From Vogesella mureinivorans (lineage in GTDB: Bacteria; Pseudomonadota; Gammaproteobacteria; Burkholderiales; Chromobacteriaceae), in NCBI RefSeq assembly GCF_007644035.1, contig NZ_VMTV02000291.1, positions 227,975-291,974 of the forward strand: a DNA stretch of 64,000 nucleotides, written 5' to 3'. Under the pieces are notes generated by a model. That model was not told the DNA's origin, made no database searches, and saw nothing but the letters and a program-made list of their open reading frames with translations. Each line of letters opens with the position of its first letter. The stretch's first letter is position 1. Below, piece after piece: positions 42,905 to 53,764 of this stretch. A program made the translations under genes and the position numbers.

Positions 42905-43678
42905 TTACACCAGCTGGCGTGCCGCGGCGATGACGATATCCACCGCCGTGGTTTCCGACGCCTTGATCTGCGTGCTATCGGGGATTTCCTGCTGCGTGCG
43001 GTTCACCAGCACGCCCGCTACCATGCCGGCGCGCAGGCCCATGGTGGCGCACATGGTCAGCAGCGTGGCCGATTCCATTTCGTAGTTCATCACGCCCATG
43101 GCCTGCCACTCTTTCATGCTACCGGCAAACTGCTGCACCACGCGGCCGCTGTAGGTGTCGTAGCGTTCCTGCCCCGGGTAGAAGGTATCGGACGAGGCGG
43201 TAATGCCCACGTGCACGGCCTGGCCGGCTTCGCGTGCGGCGTTCACCAGCGCGGTGGTGCAGGCAAAGTCGGCCACGGCTGGGTAGGCCAGCGGTGCAAA
43301 GTGCTGGCTGGCGCCGTCCAGGCGTACCGCGCCGGTGGTCACCAGCACATCGCCCACATTGATGTGCGGCTGGATGGCGCCTGTGGTGCCTACGCGCAAG
43401 AAGGTGCGCACGCCCAGCTGCGCCAGCTCCTCTACCGCAATGGACGTGGACGGGCCGCCGATACCGGTGGAACACACCACGATGGGCTTACCATCGATAT
43501 AGGCCAGCCAGGTGGTGAATTCGCGCTGGGTAGACAGGTGGCGCGGGTTGTCGAGCTTGCGGGCGATGCGCTCTACGCGTGCCGGGTCGCCCGGAATAAT
43601 GGCCAGGGTAGCGCCCTCGAGCTGGGCGCGGGTCAGGCCCAGGTGGAATACATCGGATGGGGTATCGCCGTGGGACAC
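42905..43678 (-). CDS. udp: Uridine phosphorylase
   Basis: A 257-residue phosphorylase that splits uridine to uracil and ribose 1-phosphate. It matches Udp: [31 protein letters not shown] (phosphate site), [42 protein letters not shown] and [13 protein letters not shown] (ribose-binding). The start is a GTG at 43678 with AGAGGAG upstream, giving VSHGDTPSD; no ATG fits better. Only ORF 3' neighbours are convergent. Confidence 0.93.
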   Translation of the reverse strand: MSHGDTPSDVFHLGLTRAQLEGATLAIIPGDPARVERIARKLDNPRHLSTQREFTTWLAYIDGKPIVVCSTGIGGPSTSIAVEELAQLGVRTFLRVGTTGAIQPHINVGDVLVTTGAVRLDGASQHFAPLAYPAVADFACTTALVNAAREAGQAVHVGITASSDTFYPGQERYDTYSGRVVQQFAGSMKEWQAMGVMNYEMESATLLTMCATMGLRAGMVAGVLVNRTQQEIPDSTQIKASETTAVDIVIAAARQLV

Positions 43679-43799
43679 GGGGTCTCCTCTCGTGAAAATG
43701 TGGCGCCCGCAGCAGCAAAACGGCATACGGCGGCGGGCCAGAAACAAAAAGCGTCATACCCGGCGGGCGGGTATGACGTGATGGCTCTTTTTACCTGAA

Positions 43800-43809
43800 G
43801 TTGGCCGCA
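43800..43809 (+). repeat. Uptake-like word, intergenic (udp-ahpF)
   Basis: AGTTGGCCGCAA; one base off the 11-mer consensus (A for the first G). Confidence 0.7.
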
Positions 43810-43873
43810 AATTGAAGCGCTTTTTAGCGGCTGACACCTTTCAGCCACAGCGTGCCGGCCAGCACGGCCACGC

Positions 43874-43884
43874 TGCGGCCAACG
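43874..43884 (-). repeat. Uptake-like word, intergenic (udp-ahpF)
   Basis: TGCGGCCAACG on the plus strand, opposite in orientation to the copy at 43800 and 64 bases from it. Confidence 0.7.
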
Positions 43885-43905
43885 TTGCACTATAGCCGTT
43901 GGCAA

Positions 43906-43941
43906 TAAAAAAAACGCCCTGGGTCACAAGACCACAGGGCG
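43906..43941 (-). terminator. ahpF terminator
   Basis: CGCCCTG and CAGGGCG form a stem which on the minus strand is followed by eight T. It lies 28 bases after the ahpF stop. Confidence 0.88.
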
Positions 43942-43968
43942 CCCAAGGAGGCTTGATTCGGTATGGGC

Positions 43969-45543
43969 TCAGGCAGCCGGTGCGCTGCTGCGGATCAGGT
44001 GGTCAAACGCACCCAGCGCGGCTTTGGCACCCTCGCCCATGGCGATGATGATTTGCTTGTACGGCACGTCGGTCACGTCGCCGGCGGCAAACACGCCTGC
44101 CACACTGGTGTCCTGGTGGCGGCCGGTAATGATCTCGCCACGGCTGCTCAGCTCGATAGTGCCTTTCAGCCAGTCGGTATTGGGCAGCAGGCCGATCTGC
44201 ACAAAGATGCCTTCCAGCGCGATATGGCGTGCCTCGCCGCTGACGCGGTCGGTGTAGGCCAGGCCGTTGACCTTGCTGCCGTCGCCGGTGACTTCGGTAG
44301 TCTGCGCCTGCAGGATGATGGTGACGTTGGGCAGGCTGCGCAGCTTGTTTTGCAGCACGGCGTCAGCGCGCATGGCGTCGCCGAACTCCAGCAGGGTCAC
44401 GTGCGACACGATACCGGCCAGGTCGATAGCCGCTTCCACACCGGAGTTACCACCGCCGATCACCGCCACGCGCTTGCCTTTGAACAGCGGGCCGTCGCAG
44501 TGCGGGCAGTAAGCCACGCCCTTGTTGCGGTATTGCTGCTCGCCCGGCACGTTCATTTCGCGCCAGCGCGCACCGGTGGCAATAATCACCGACTTGGCTT
44601 TCAGCGTGGCACCGCTTTGCAGCTGTACCTCGGTCAGGCCGCTGGCACTTTCGCTGGCGGCAATCAGCTTGCTGGCGCGCTGCAGGTTCATCACGTCTAC
44701 GTCGTACTCTTTGACGTGCTGCTCCAGCGCCATGGCCAGCTTGGGACCTTCGGTTTCTTTGACCGAAATGAAGTTTTCGATGCCCATGGTGTCCAGCACC
44801 TGGCCGCCAAAGCGCTCGGCAACCACGCCAGTGCGGATGCCTTTACGGGCGGTGTAGATGGCGGCGGCAGCGCCAGCCGGGCCACCACCCACCACCAGCA
44901 CGTCAAACGCCTCTTTCTGCGCCAGTTTTTCGGCGTCGCGGGCGGCGGCACCGGTGTCCAGCTTGGCCACGATTTCTTCCAGCCCCATGCGGCCCTGGCC
45001 GAATACTTGGCCGTTCAGGTACACGGTAGGCACCGACATAATCTGGCGGTCCGCAACCTCTGCCTGGAACAGCGCACCGTCCACCATGGTGTGGCGGATG
45101 CCAGGGTTCAGCACGGCCATCAGGTTCAGCGCCTGTACCACGTCCGGGCAGTTCTGGCACGACAGCGAGATATAGGTTTCAAAGGTGAACTCGCCGTGCA
45201 GGTCTTTTACCTGCTGGATCAGCTCCTGGCCGGCCTTGGATGGGTGGCCGCCTACCTGCAGTAGCGCCAGCACCAGCGAGGTGAACTCGTGGCCCATCGG
45301 CACGCCGGCAAACTGTACGCGCGGGGTGGCGTCGCCTGGGCGGGCAATAGTGAACGATGGCTTACGGGCGTCCTGGCCATCGAAACGGGCGCTTACCTTG
45401 TCGGACAGGCTGGCGATGTCGGCCAGCAGGCCGCGTATTTCTTCATCTTTGGCACCGCCGCCCAGGCTGGCTACCAGCTCGATAGGGTGTTGCAGGTTGG
45501 CGAGATAAGCTTGCAGTTGGGTCTTGATATTGTTGTCCAGCAT
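43969..45543 (-). CDS. ahpF: Alkyl hydroperoxide reductase subunit F
   Basis: A 524-residue flavoprotein disulfide reductase that uses NADH to reduce AhpC. N-terminal double thioredoxin fold with redox pair [12 protein letters not shown] (about 128-131) and C-terminal thioredoxin-reductase part with [19 protein letters not shown] (FAD), [10 protein letters not shown] (about 344-347) and [15 protein letters not shown] (NADH). ATG at 45543 with AAGGAG upstream. It is downstream of ahpC on the minus strand across a 171-bp gap that holds a large hairpin. Confidence 0.95.
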   Translation of the reverse strand: MLDNNIKTQLQAYLANLQHPIELVASLGGGAKDEEIRGLLADIASLSDKVSARFDGQDARKPSFTIARPGDATPRVQFAGVPMGHEFTSLVLALLQVGGHPSKAGQELIQQVKDLHGEFTFETYISLSCQNCPDVVQALNLMAVLNPGIRHTMVDGALFQAEVADRQIMSVPTVYLNGQVFGQGRMGLEEIVAKLDTGAAARDAEKLAQKEAFDVLVVGGGPAGAAAAIYTARKGIRTGVVAERFGGQVLDTMGIENFISVKETEGPKLAMALEQHVKEYDVDVMNLQRASKLIAASESASGLTEVQLQSGATLKAKSVIIATGARWREMNVPGEQQYRNKGVAYCPHCDGPLFKGKRVAVIGGGNSGVEAAIDLAGIVSHVTLLEFGDAMRADAVLQNKLRSLPNVTIILQAQTTEVTGDGSKVNGLAYTDRVSGEARHIALEGIFVQIGLLPNTDWLKGTIELSSRGEIITGRHQDTSVAGVFAAGDVTDVPYKQIIIAMGEGAKAALGAFDHLIRSSAPAA

Positions 45544-45560
45544 GGTGTGCTCCTTGGTAA

Positions 45561-45617
45561 CGGGTACCCGGGAAAGCGGCTTCACAGTTGGCCGCAAGGG
45601 CGCTTTCCGGGGCACCC
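45561..45617. promoter_or_regulatory. Hairpin between ahpC and ahpF enclosing an uptake-like word
   Basis: GGGTACCCGGGAAAGCG and CGCTTTCCGGGGCACCC pair around a loop that contains GTTGGCCGCAAGG at 45587. It lacks a T-run, so it is not a standard terminator; it may stabilise the ahpC transcript or lower ahpF expression relative to ahpC. Confidence 0.55.
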
Positions 45618-45714
45618 GGCATAAATGTCGGGTGGGGCGAGGCTGACCGGGAGAGGCCGGCCAACCTCGTCAAGGTGCTGTGCTGTCAGCCTGGGGCTGC
45701 AGCGTGGCGAAAAA

Positions 45715-46278
45715 TCAGATCTTGCCTACCAGGTCCAGCGACGGGGCCAAGGTGGCATCGCCTTCTTGCCATTTGGCCGGGCACACTTCACCCGGGTGGG
45801 CGGCTACGTACTGAGCAGCTTTTACTTTGCGCAGCAGCTCGGCTGCGTCGCGGCCCACGCCACCGGCGTTGATTTCCACGATCTGGATCTTGCCTTCCGG
45901 GTCGATCACGAAGGTACCGCGGTCAGCCAGGCCGGCTTCTTCGATCAGCACGCCAAAGTTGCGCGAGATCAGGTGAGTCGGGTCAGCCAGCATCGGGTAC
46001 TGGATTTTCTTGATGGTGTCGGACGTGTCGTGCCACGCCTTGTGGGTGAAGTGGGTGTCGGTGGATACCGAGTAGATTTCCACGCCCAGCTTCTGGAATT
46101 CCGGGTACAGGTCAGCCAGGTCGCCCAGCTCGGTCGGGCACACAAAGGTGAAGTCGGCCGGGTAGAAGAACACTACGGACCATTTGCCCAGCAGGGTCTG
46201 GTCGGTTACGTCAATGAACTGGCCATTGTGGAAGGCTTTGCTGGCAAACGGTTTGATCTGGCTATTGATAATGGACAT
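45715..46278 (-). CDS. ahpC: Alkyl hydroperoxide reductase subunit C
   Basis: A 187-residue typical 2-Cys peroxiredoxin that reduces peroxides. Peroxidatic Cys lies in [16 protein letters not shown] (about 46-47) and resolving Cys in [13 protein letters not shown] near the C-terminus. The start [11 protein letters not shown] is family standard with AAGGAG before it. Upstream of ahpF. Control by OxyR is likely from known biology, but I see no convincing OxyR box in 46279-46400. Confidence 0.96.
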   Translation of the reverse strand: MSIINSQIKPFASKAFHNGQFIDVTDQTLLGKWSVVFFYPADFTFVCPTELGDLADLYPEFQKLGVEIYSVSTDTHFTHKAWHDTSDTIKKIQYPMLADPTHLISRNFGVLIEEAGLADRGTFVIDPEGKIQIVEINAGGVGRDAAELLRKVKAAQYVAAHPGEVCPAKWQEGDATLAPSLDLVGKI

Positions 46279-46458
46279 GTCGGGCTCCTTGGTTGCAGTG
46301 GTGTCGTTGTCGACAAGTGCAATCATGCCGCAACCCAATAGCCAAATCCAATTGAATGATTTTCTCGGATAGTTAGATTTTTTTTATCGCCATTTTAGGC
46401 CTCGGCAACCATGGTTTGGCGCTACCTGCCTATCACCTGCAACTTGTACGGGACTACC

Positions 46459-47073
46459 ATGCGTCACGCTTTTACTTTATTCATGCTTTTAGCCGGCCTG
46501 CCTGCCATGGCCGCGCCCTCCCCTGCACTAGCCCCCGCCAGCATCATGCCGATGGCCAGCAAGCTGCACTTCATGGGGCTGGTCGCCGGCGAAACCCGGC
46601 GCGGCCAGGCCGAAATGCTTTGGCAACAAAAACAAGCTTCGGTTTACAGCCTGTTTCACGGCAATGCCCTGGAAAACTACCCGCAAAGCGGCGAACAAAC
46701 CCTGGCCAACTTGCGCGTCGTCGTGGCCGATATCCGCTCGCTGCCCACGCCAGAGCTGGAAAACGCACGATTTGCCTTCTTTGATGACCTGCTCTACCGC
46801 GTGAGTGCCAGCTACCGAAGCGGTGTCACCTTCCAGCAGGCGCTGGATAAGCTTGGCACCCACTACGGCCAGCCAGACGCGCAATCCAGCAGCAAACTGC
46901 AGCACGCCAGCTGGCAAAGGGGCAATGTCTGGATGGTGCTGATGGAGCAAATCAACGGCCAGCTTGTCTTGCAGCTGGAACACACCCAGCTGGCGCGCAA
47001 GGTGCGCACCTCGAATACCGAAACCTACGCCGCGTATATCCGTGCCAAACAGCATTACGTTACCCTGCCCTGA
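46459..47073 (+). CDS. Secreted protein, unknown, paralogue of next gene
   Basis: A 204-residue protein with a signal peptide (MRHAFTLFMLLAGLPAMA) and a mature part with repeated aromatic/alpha-beta features: FMGLVAGETRRGQAEMLW, FFDDLLYRVSASY, GTHYGQPDA, then a C-terminal block ARKVRTSNTETYAAYIRAK. The next gene ends with a very similar block and shares LYRI-FDY and ARYGQP-like pieces. Family unknown; probably periplasmic. An upstream in-frame ATG at 46411 would bury the signal peptide. Confidence 0.7.
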   Translation: MRHAFTLFMLLAGLPAMAAPSPALAPASIMPMASKLHFMGLVAGETRRGQAEMLWQQKQASVYSLFHGNALENYPQSGEQTLANLRVVVADIRSLPTPELENARFAFFDDLLYRVSASYRSGVTFQQALDKLGTHYGQPDAQSSSKLQHASWQRGNVWMVLMEQINGQLVLQLEHTQLARKVRTSNTETYAAYIRAKQHYVTLP

Positions 47074-47081
47074 ACCTGCAT

Positions 47082-47094
47082 CCCCCCCCCCCCC
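47082..47094. repeat. Homopolymeric C13 tract
   Basis: Thirteen consecutive C between the two secreted-protein genes, nine bases after the first stop. It is followed by an inverted pair GCTGTGG/CCACAGC. Runs of this length slip during replication; it lies about 260 bases before the second gene's start and could affect its expression. Confidence 0.85.
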
Positions 47095-47352
47095 GCTGTG
47101 GTGCGGCGCCGGAACCCGGGCCACAGCGCCGCCCCCCAGCCCCCCTGATTTGTCGCTGGTGCACCACAATGAAATACATAAGCAAGTCAATGACATGGCT
47201 ATTTTTAAAGCAAACAAAGCCATGACATACAACAGCCCAATAGCAATATCTATTGCATAGGGTCTAGTGCCGCCACCGGCACACCGCGATACATCAGCAG
47301 CCGATGCCCCATGTATACTGCCGGCACTCAACCCCAAGGCAGCCATGACACC

Positions 47353-47934
47353 ATGCCCGCACCCAGATTTGCTCTCTGGCTCACCCTGCTTTTCCTGGCC
47401 CTGCCTTGCCTGGCGCAAACCAGCTTGCCGCTATTCGGACTGCTGCCCGGCAGCCACACACGGGAGCAGGCGCAGCAAGCGGTACAGGCCAGACAGGCCC
47501 GCATAACCGGCGAGTTTTATGGCAACGCGCAAGAGGCCTTTCTGGCCATCACACCAGAAAACATCCCCAACAAGCGGGTGATCGTGATGCATGTAGAAGG
47601 CATGCCCGATAGCGGCACCCCACACCTGCAAATGGCTTTTCTGGACGAGGTGCTGTACCAGATACGCTTTGACTATCCACCTGGCACCCCCACCGACCCG
47701 ACCTACCAGGACCTGACCGCCCGCTATGGTCAGCCAGCCGGGCACGGCAGCAACCAAGCCGCGGCTTATAGTTGGCCGCAAGGTGCCTATACCGTGACGC
47801 TGCAAAAGCAGCTGGCCGGCAGCTACGCACTGATCTGGCAACACAATGCGCTGGCACGGCAGGTCGCCACCAGCAACACCGAAGCCTATGCGGCGCATAT
47901 CCGTAACAAAAAGCGCACCATAGGCCACTTCTAG
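47353..47934 (+). CDS. Secreted protein, unknown, paralogue of previous gene
   Basis: A 193-residue protein with signal peptide MPAPRFALWLTLLFLALPCLA. The mature part begins QTSLPLFGLLPGSHTREQAQ and contains MAFLDEVLYQIRFDYPPGTP, ARYGQPAGHG and the C-terminal ARQVATSNTEAYAAHIRNK that matches the previous gene. It is in tandem with the paralogue, 279 bases apart, with a C13 run between. An uptake-like word lies inside at 47771. Function unknown. Confidence 0.7.
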   Translation: MPAPRFALWLTLLFLALPCLAQTSLPLFGLLPGSHTREQAQQAVQARQARITGEFYGNAQEAFLAITPENIPNKRVIVMHVEGMPDSGTPHLQMAFLDEVLYQIRFDYPPGTPTDPTYQDLTARYGQPAGHGSNQAAAYSWPQGAYTVTLQKQLAGSYALIWQHNALARQVATSNTEAYAAHIRNKKRTIGHF

Positions 47935-48086
47935 CGCTGCGCCGGCGTGGCAACTATCACGCCATGGCGCCAAGGACTATGGCGGGAGAACACAGAATTC
48001 AACATCGGGCATGGCGTTTATGGCATAGGCTTCTATAAATGAAATATCTCCCGCTGCATGTTTCTCCTCTCCGAGCCCGGAGTTCT

Positions 48087-48109
48087 GCCCGCCACCCAGG
48101 CGGGTTTTT
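48087..48109 (+). terminator. Terminator downstream of the second secreted protein
   Basis: CCCGCC/GGCGGG around ACCCA followed by TTTTT, 150 bases after the stop at 47934. The sequence between has an inverted pair GGCGGGAGA/TCTCCCGC (47979-48054) and could be a small RNA. Confidence 0.7.
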
Positions 48110-48133
48110 CTTGGCTACTATCTTTTAGCCCAT

Positions 48134-48165
48134 AAAAAATGCCAGCCGGTGTAAACCGGCTGGCA
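48134..48165 (-). terminator. gcr terminator
   Basis: TGCCAGCCGGT and ACCGGCTGGCA pair around GTAA; on the minus strand the stem is followed by six T. It is 20 bases beyond the gcr stop. Confidence 0.88.
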
Positions 48166-48185
48166 CGGAGCGGCAAACCACACCG

Positions 48186-50180
48186 CTACGGTGCGGGCTG
48201 CTCGGGCTGGACATCCTTGGGCGGGATGAAAAAGTCTTTCGGCTTCTGCCAGAAGCGCCGCGCCAACGCCGGTATCAGCGGCAGCGCATCCGTGCCCTTG
48301 AGCTTGCGCGAGCGCAGTGCCACCCATAGCGCCAGGGTAAAGCTCACCAGCAGGTTGGTCATGCCGATCAGCAGCACACCACCCACCGACCACAGCACCA
48401 GCGGCAGCGGTATCAGGTAGTCGTAGGTTACCGCGGCATACGACAGATACGCCGACGAGAAGGTGATATGGCGGATATCCAGCGGCAAACCCAGCAGGAA
48501 GCCGATGGTGCCGGTTACCCCCAGGAATAAACCAAAGTAAAAGTTGCCAGCCAGGCCGCCCAGGTTGTGTTCCACGTAGTGCGCCAGGCGCCGCGTGCGC
48601 GCCTCGCCCAGCAGGCGGTTTAGCCACGGCAGTGCGGCCAACCTTTGCGGAATCTGGCGATAAATCGCCAGGTTGTCGTAGTAGCCGGCTATCAACCCAG
48701 CCAGAAACAGGTACACCCCGGCAATGGCGGCATGGAAGATGGCCAGGCTGTGCACCGGGTCCAGGTCGGCCAGCAGGTGCGCCGCCTTGTCGGCATTGAC
48801 GACCGGCGCGCCGGTAAACGCCTGCCAGCTCACTGCAATCAGCCAGGCTACCGGTATGGCCGCCAGCACATTACCCAGAATGGCGACAAACTGCGTGCGC
48901 ATCACCTTGGCCACCAGCTCGGCCAGCTGCGGCATGTCGGGCTTGCCGCCCGACTCGTGGATCACCGCGGCAATACGCGCGGCCGTCATGGCCGGCTGCT
49001 TGGTAGCGATGGTGAAGTGCAGCACGTGTACCAGCATGAAACCCAGCGCGTAGTTCAGGCCAAAGGCCAGCGCCTCCCAGATCAGCGGCAGGTGCAGCTT
49101 GACCAGCAGCAGTTTCACCAGCGCCATGAAGCCCACAATCACGCCAGCGCCAATGGCGGCACTGGCCATGTCTTTCCACTGCTTGCGGTCTTCGGCAATG
49201 TAGTGCTCGCCGTGGCGGCCGGCGTGCTCGGTAACCTGGCGCGCCAGCATTTCGGTATTGCTGGTAAACACGTCACGCACGCTGAAGCGGCGGTTTTCGG
49301 CACGCACCAGCTCGGCCAGCAGGGTAAACAACGTGCCGTTGGCTGCTGGGCTGCCGTCACTATCCAGCAAGGCTAGCAGGGTACGCAAGCGGCCTATGTG
49401 CTGGCCCAAGCGTATCAGGTGGTAAGTCAGGCTAACCGACACACCACGCTCGTGCGCTACCTTGCGCAGGCGGGCAATCAGCTGCTCGCACTGCTCCAGC
49501 AGCACCAGCATGTGCTTTTCGTCTTCTGGCTGGCAGGTCGGGTCTACCATGGCCTGACGGGCCGATTCCACATAGCGCATGGCTTCGGAAGCCAGGTGCA
49601 GAAACGGCGACTCGAAGCGCTCGATGTCGGGGTACACACGTACCAGCTCCGGCTCCAGCCCGATGGCGGTAATACGGGCAGTCAACACCTGTACTGCCTC
49701 CAGCAGCTGCTGGCGCACCGGGTTAGCCGCAGCGGCCGGTAGCTCGCCCCAAGCCAGCGCCTGCCATAGCTCCAGCCATACATCCTGCGCCACGGCACCG
49801 ACCCAGCGGTAGTCTTCCGGGTGGCTGAAAATCAGGCCGAACTGGTCGGACAGGTGATGGGGCGAACGGGCCGGCGGCAGCAGGCGCTCACCAATACGGC
49901 GCTTGATGGCGGCAGAGAACGGCTCGTTGGATAACAGCCCGGTATCGGTATACAGCTGCACCTGACGGGTAGCGGCCAGCAGGTCGAGAATGGCACGACG
50001 CAGGCCATCGCGGTAATCGGGGTGGCGGCTTAGCAGGTAGGTTAGCGCGCGCAGGTTGCTGGTGGCCTGGACAAAATCGCCGGCGTCGTCCGGGCGCAGC
50101 GTAGCCAGCAGGCTGGCCAGCGGGGCCACCGCGCTGTCGGGGCTCTGGCGCTGGGCCAGGGTTTGCAAAAATTGATCCAT
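48186..50180 (-). CDS. Gcr-family membrane protein (annotated 'site-specific recombinase')
   Basis: A 664-residue protein. The first 350 residues are helical and soluble; the rest has several hydrophobic helices (AIGAGVIVGFMALVKLLLVKL, IWEALAFGLNYALGFMLVHVL, LAIFHAAIAGVYLFLAGLIAGY, FGLFLGVTGTIGFLLGL, LPLVLWSVGGVLLIGM, with breaks between). The family was named from gonococcal gcr and carries the Pfam name SpecificRecomb, but it contains no catalytic motif I recognise from tyrosine or serine recombinases; the membrane plan argues that the recombinase label is wrong. Its true function is unknown. Confidence 0.82.
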   Translation of the reverse strand: MDQFLQTLAQRQSPDSAVAPLASLLATLRPDDAGDFVQATSNLRALTYLLSRHPDYRDGLRRAILDLLAATRQVQLYTDTGLLSNEPFSAAIKRRIGERLLPPARSPHHLSDQFGLIFSHPEDYRWVGAVAQDVWLELWQALAWGELPAAAANPVRQQLLEAVQVLTARITAIGLEPELVRVYPDIERFESPFLHLASEAMRYVESARQAMVDPTCQPEDEKHMLVLLEQCEQLIARLRKVAHERGVSVSLTYHLIRLGQHIGRLRTLLALLDSDGSPAANGTLFTLLAELVRAENRRFSVRDVFTSNTEMLARQVTEHAGRHGEHYIAEDRKQWKDMASAAIGAGVIVGFMALVKLLLVKLHLPLIWEALAFGLNYALGFMLVHVLHFTIATKQPAMTAARIAAVIHESGGKPDMPQLAELVAKVMRTQFVAILGNVLAAIPVAWLIAVSWQAFTGAPVVNADKAAHLLADLDPVHSLAIFHAAIAGVYLFLAGLIAGYYDNLAIYRQIPQRLAALPWLNRLLGEARTRRLAHYVEHNLGGLAGNFYFGLFLGVTGTIGFLLGLPLDIRHITFSSAYLSYAAVTYDYLIPLPLVLWSVGGVLLIGMTNLLVSFTLALWVALRSRKLKGTDALPLIPALARRFWQKPKDFFIPPKDVQPEQPAP

Positions 50181-50388
50181 GCACCTTCCTGAAACGGTTG
50201 TCGTTATGCTGGTGGGTCAGCGCAGCCTGCCGCGGCTGCGGTGCCCAGACTGACGTGAAGCCGCCCGGCTGGCAAGCCGGATGCTGCAGCGCATCAGTAC
50301 AATGTATTTTTATGACCACCGTGCGGTCGTCAGGTTCATTGCTGACCAGATCATCACCGCACACCCAGCACGGCTGCAACACAAAATA

Positions 50389-50417
50389 CGGCCAACCTGG
50401 CTGCCAGGTTGGCCGCA
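50389..50417. terminator. clpB terminator from an inverted pair of uptake-like words
   Basis: ATACGGCCAACCTGG and CCAGGTTGGCCGCA face each other across CTG; on the minus strand the stem leads into TATTTTGTG. The right arm is a full uptake-like word, the left arm differs at one base. It is about 30 bases after the clpB stop. Confidence 0.85.
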
Positions 50418-50447
50418 AAACATGACTAGCGTGCAATGGCCCGACGA

Positions 50448-53024
<2,577 letters not shown>

Positions 53025-53061
53025 GACAGCCTCCTTGGCAATAAACGTCTGATGCTTATTA

Positions 53062-53089
53062 GCTGGGGCAAAACCGCCTGCTTTTCAAG
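53062..53089 (-). promoter_or_regulatory. Sigma-32 heat-shock promoter of clpB
   Basis: On the minus strand CTTGAAA (53089-53083) is followed by 14 bases and CCCCAGCTA (53068-53060). This fits the sigma-32 consensus CTTGAAA-N13-15-CCCCATNT with one mismatch in the -10. The start site would be about 30 bases above the ATG. This is the expected control of clpB. Confidence 0.75.
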
Positions 53090-53171
53090 GTTCACATTGC
53101 CGGCTTTTTGCCTAACATCAAAGAGCTAGCCATGGTTGTTAAACCATCTCCTATCAAGACATGGGGGTAAT

Positions 53172-53645
53172 ATGAAAACAAAACTACTGACAGCTATGCT
53201 GCTACTGGGTTGTAGCAGCGCCATGGCAGACACCTCGCTACTGGTGTTCGGGGCATCGCACCACGGCAGCTGCGATAGCACGCGCTACCGCTGCGACCTG
53301 AACAACAGCAACCCCGGCCTGGGGCTGGAACTGGCCGAGCCCATGGTGGACTACAGTCTGTTTGTTCGTGGCGGCAGCTACCGCGACTCGCGCCGCGAAA
53401 CAGCCTATTTCGTGGCAGGTGGCGGGCGCACGGAATGGGAGGTAAGCAAGGACATGGTGGTGGGTGCCGGCGTGATGGTGGGCTACCTGAACGGCAGCGG
53501 CATGCACGGCCTGGCCGGGCTGCCCTTTGTAACCGTGGGGGGCAAGCTGCTGCAGCTGGAGATCGGCTATGTGCCGGAAATCCACTGGAAAGACCGCATG
53601 ATGCCGGCCACCACCACATTCAACCTGCGCTGGCAGATAGACTAG
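53172..53645 (+). CDS. Small secreted beta-barrel-like protein, unknown
   Basis: A 157-residue protein with a signal peptide (MKTKLLTAMLLLGCSSAMA). The mature chain alternates polar and apolar residues and is Gly-rich, with NPGLGLELAEPMVDYSLFVR, YFVAGGGRTEWEV, GLAGLPFVTVGGKLLQLEIGY and a C-terminal TTFNLRWQI strand, suggesting a small outer-membrane barrel; two Cys (SCDSTRYRC) may form a disulfide. I do not recognise a family. Upstream is the palindrome ATGGTT/AACCAT at 53133-53148. GGGGG lies before the ATG. Confidence 0.65.
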   Translation: MKTKLLTAMLLLGCSSAMADTSLLVFGASHHGSCDSTRYRCDLNNSNPGLGLELAEPMVDYSLFVRGGSYRDSRRETAYFVAGGGRTEWEVSKDMVVGAGVMVGYLNGSGMHGLAGLPFVTVGGKLLQLEIGYVPEIHWKDRMMPATTTFNLRWQID

Positions 53646-53764
53646 CGCGCACAAGCCGGGGCAGATACCGGCTTTTTGCATTGCAGCATAGGCGCTTTTC
53701 CTGCAAGCAGGCATACTATGCACCATCTCGGATTCACCCCGTGCCTATGGCACCAGGCAACAGC

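Noticed and set aside
46279-46400. OxyR box upstream of ahpC
   Set aside because: Only isolated ATAG/CTAT quartets at wrong spacing; no four-element pattern.
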